5,648 nucleotides of DNA from Candidatus Omnitrophota bacterium (GTDB lineage Bacteria; Omnitrophota; Gorgyraeia; Gygaellales; Profunditerraquicolaceae), in assembly GCA_028715095.1 (NCBI GenBank), contig JAQUSM010000080.1, forward strand, positions 1-5,648. Direction: 5' to 3'. Both the position numbers and the translations under genes were made by a program. Below are positions 4,723 through 5,648 of the stretch, piece by piece. Under the pieces are notes generated by a model that was given only the letters and a program-made list of their open reading frames with translations, made no database searches and had not been told where the DNA came from. Position 1 is the stretch's first letter; every line of letters begins with the position of its first letter.

Positions 4723-5648
4723 ATGGAACTAAATCAGCTTACTGCCCACGAATTACTGGATAAACTTAAAAATCAACAGGCTGCTCTTGGGTCTATACTG
4801 GATGCGCTTTATGCGCGCATACAAGCGGTTGAGCCTAAAGTTAAGGCTTATGCCAGGTTCAAGCCGAATGATAATCCTGGCTTAAAACCTCCCCGGGCCG
4901 GTGGTTTCCTGGGCGGCTTACCGGTAACAATCAAGGATAATATTTGTACCGAAGGTTTAAATACGGAATGTTGTTCAAAAATACTTTGTAATTTCCGTCC
5001 GCCATATGATGCGACAGTAATCAACAAATTAAAAACTTCCGGCGGAGGCATTTTCCCTTTAAAAGCAAATATGGATGAATTTGCTTTTGGTTCATCCACG
5101 GAAAACTCTTGTTTCGGGCCGACACATAACCCCTGGAATTTAGAATGTGTGCCCGGAGGTTCTTCAGGCGGTTCTGCCGCTGCCGTAGCCGGTGATGAAG
5201 CGATTTGGGCCTTAGGTTCCGATACGGGCGGTTCAATACGCCAACCGGCTTCTTTTTGCGGGGTGGTGGGGTTAAAACCGACCTATGGCAGGGTTTCGCG
5301 TTTTGGATTTATTGCTTTTGCTTCAAGCCTTGATCAGATTGGCCCGATTACAAAAGACGTAGAAGACGCGGCAATATTGACCCGGATTATCTCGGGTTAT
5401 GATCCCAATGATTCAACTTCAGTAAATCAATCCGTACCGGATTACACTGATAGTTTAGGCAAAGATATCAAAGGGGTAAAAATCGGCATACCCAGGGAAT
5501 ATTTTATTGAAGGGATGGATGCCGAGGTTAAACATATTATCGAAGAGGCAATAAATAAGCTTAAATCTTTAGGAGCTGTTCCCGGCCAGGTAGCCTTGCC
5601 GCATACACAATATGCTGTTCCGGTTTATTATATTGTTGCAACCGCCGA
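4723..5648 (+). CDS. gatA: Asp-tRNA(Asn)/Glu-tRNA(Gln) amidotransferase subunit A, 5' part
   Basis: GatA is the amidase-signature subunit that hydrolyses glutamine (or asparagine) to supply ammonia to GatB. ATG 4723 opens a frame of 308 whole codons without a stop to the window edge; full proteins have about 480-490 residues, so about 60% is visible. The Ser-cisSer-Lys triad is complete: K71 in PVTIKDN (67-73), S147 in PGGSSGGSAAAVA (144-156), and nucleophile S171 in LGSDTGGSIRQPA (164-176). The S147-S171 spacing of 24 residues matches the family. YGRVSRFGFIAFASSLDQIGP (starting at residue 188) is the usual following block. No convincing Shine-Dalgarno precedes the ATG, so initiation probably depends on ribosomes finishing gatC. 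gatB would be expected downstream but is not in view. There is no sign of a frameshift. Confidence 0.97.
   Translation, partial: MELNQLTAHELLDKLKNQQAALGSILDALYARIQAVEPKVKAYARFKPNDNPGLKPPRAGGFLGGLPVTIKDNICTEGLNTECCSKILCNFRPPYDATVINKLKTSGGGIFPLKANMDEFAFGSSTENSCFGPTHNPWNLECVPGGSSGGSAAAVAGDEAIWALGSDTGGSIRQPASFCGVVGLKPTYGRVSRFGFIAFASSLDQIGPITKDVEDAAILTRIISGYDPNDSTSVNQSVPDYTDSLGKDIKGVKIGIPREYFIEGMDAEVKHIIEEAINKLKSLGAVPGQVALPHTQYAVPVYYIVATA

Noticed and set aside
4848..5236. Minus-strand frames at 4848-5099 and 5021-5236
   Set aside because: They lie fully within gatA, whose frame has an intact catalytic triad, and their translations show no domain character.

Overview
The window is a piece of a bacterial chromosome with moderate to low G+C content. 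It carries two housekeeping loci and an accessory-looking stretch between them. No 16S rRNA or other decisive taxonomic marker is present. The gene style (gatCA, a PlsY-type acyltransferase, a small basic orphan protein, short dispersed-looking palindromes) would fit an uncultured lineage such as Candidatus Omnitrophota, but that is an impression from memory and not something the sequence proves.

Layout from left to right. (1) Positions 1-461, plus strand: the 3' three quarters of plsY, the membrane acyltransferase that makes lysophosphatidic acid. It is followed by a strong intrinsic terminator (499-530). (2) Positions 541-971, plus strand: a separate small transcription unit. It has a sigma70-like promoter, a leader containing a perfect 12-bp hairpin, and a 112-residue basic protein of unknown function. 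(3) Positions 979-4179, minus strand: one very large gene (1066 aa) that ends only 7 nt from the small gene, in convergent orientation. It encodes a cytoplasmic protein with the layout and motifs of the GH94/GH149/GH161 (clan GH-Q) inverting beta-glycoside phosphorylases. It has its own near-consensus promoter (4203-4230). (4) Positions 4180-4432: a divergent intergenic region with two outward-facing near-consensus promoters. Between them lies a repeat-rich block: an 8-bp inverted repeat, a direct repeat, and a 61-nt imperfect palindrome that abuts the gatC promoter. (5) Positions 4433-5648, plus strand: gatC, then gatA 2 nt later (cut by the window end). These are two subunits of the GatCAB tRNA-dependent amidotransferase.

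How the genes relate: gatC and gatA form an operon and act in one complex that corrects Glu-tRNA(Gln) and/or Asp-tRNA(Asn). plsY belongs to phospholipid synthesis and is transcriptionally isolated by its terminator. The phosphorylase would release sugar-1-phosphate from an imported or stored beta-glucan oligosaccharide, but no transporter, phosphoglucomutase or partner glycosidase is in view, so its substrate cannot be read from context. Most of the window is ordinary. The points worth a second look are the large orphan phosphorylase, the unrecognised small gene with its hairpin leader, and the palindromic block upstream of gatC. I see no convincing new multi-gene system.
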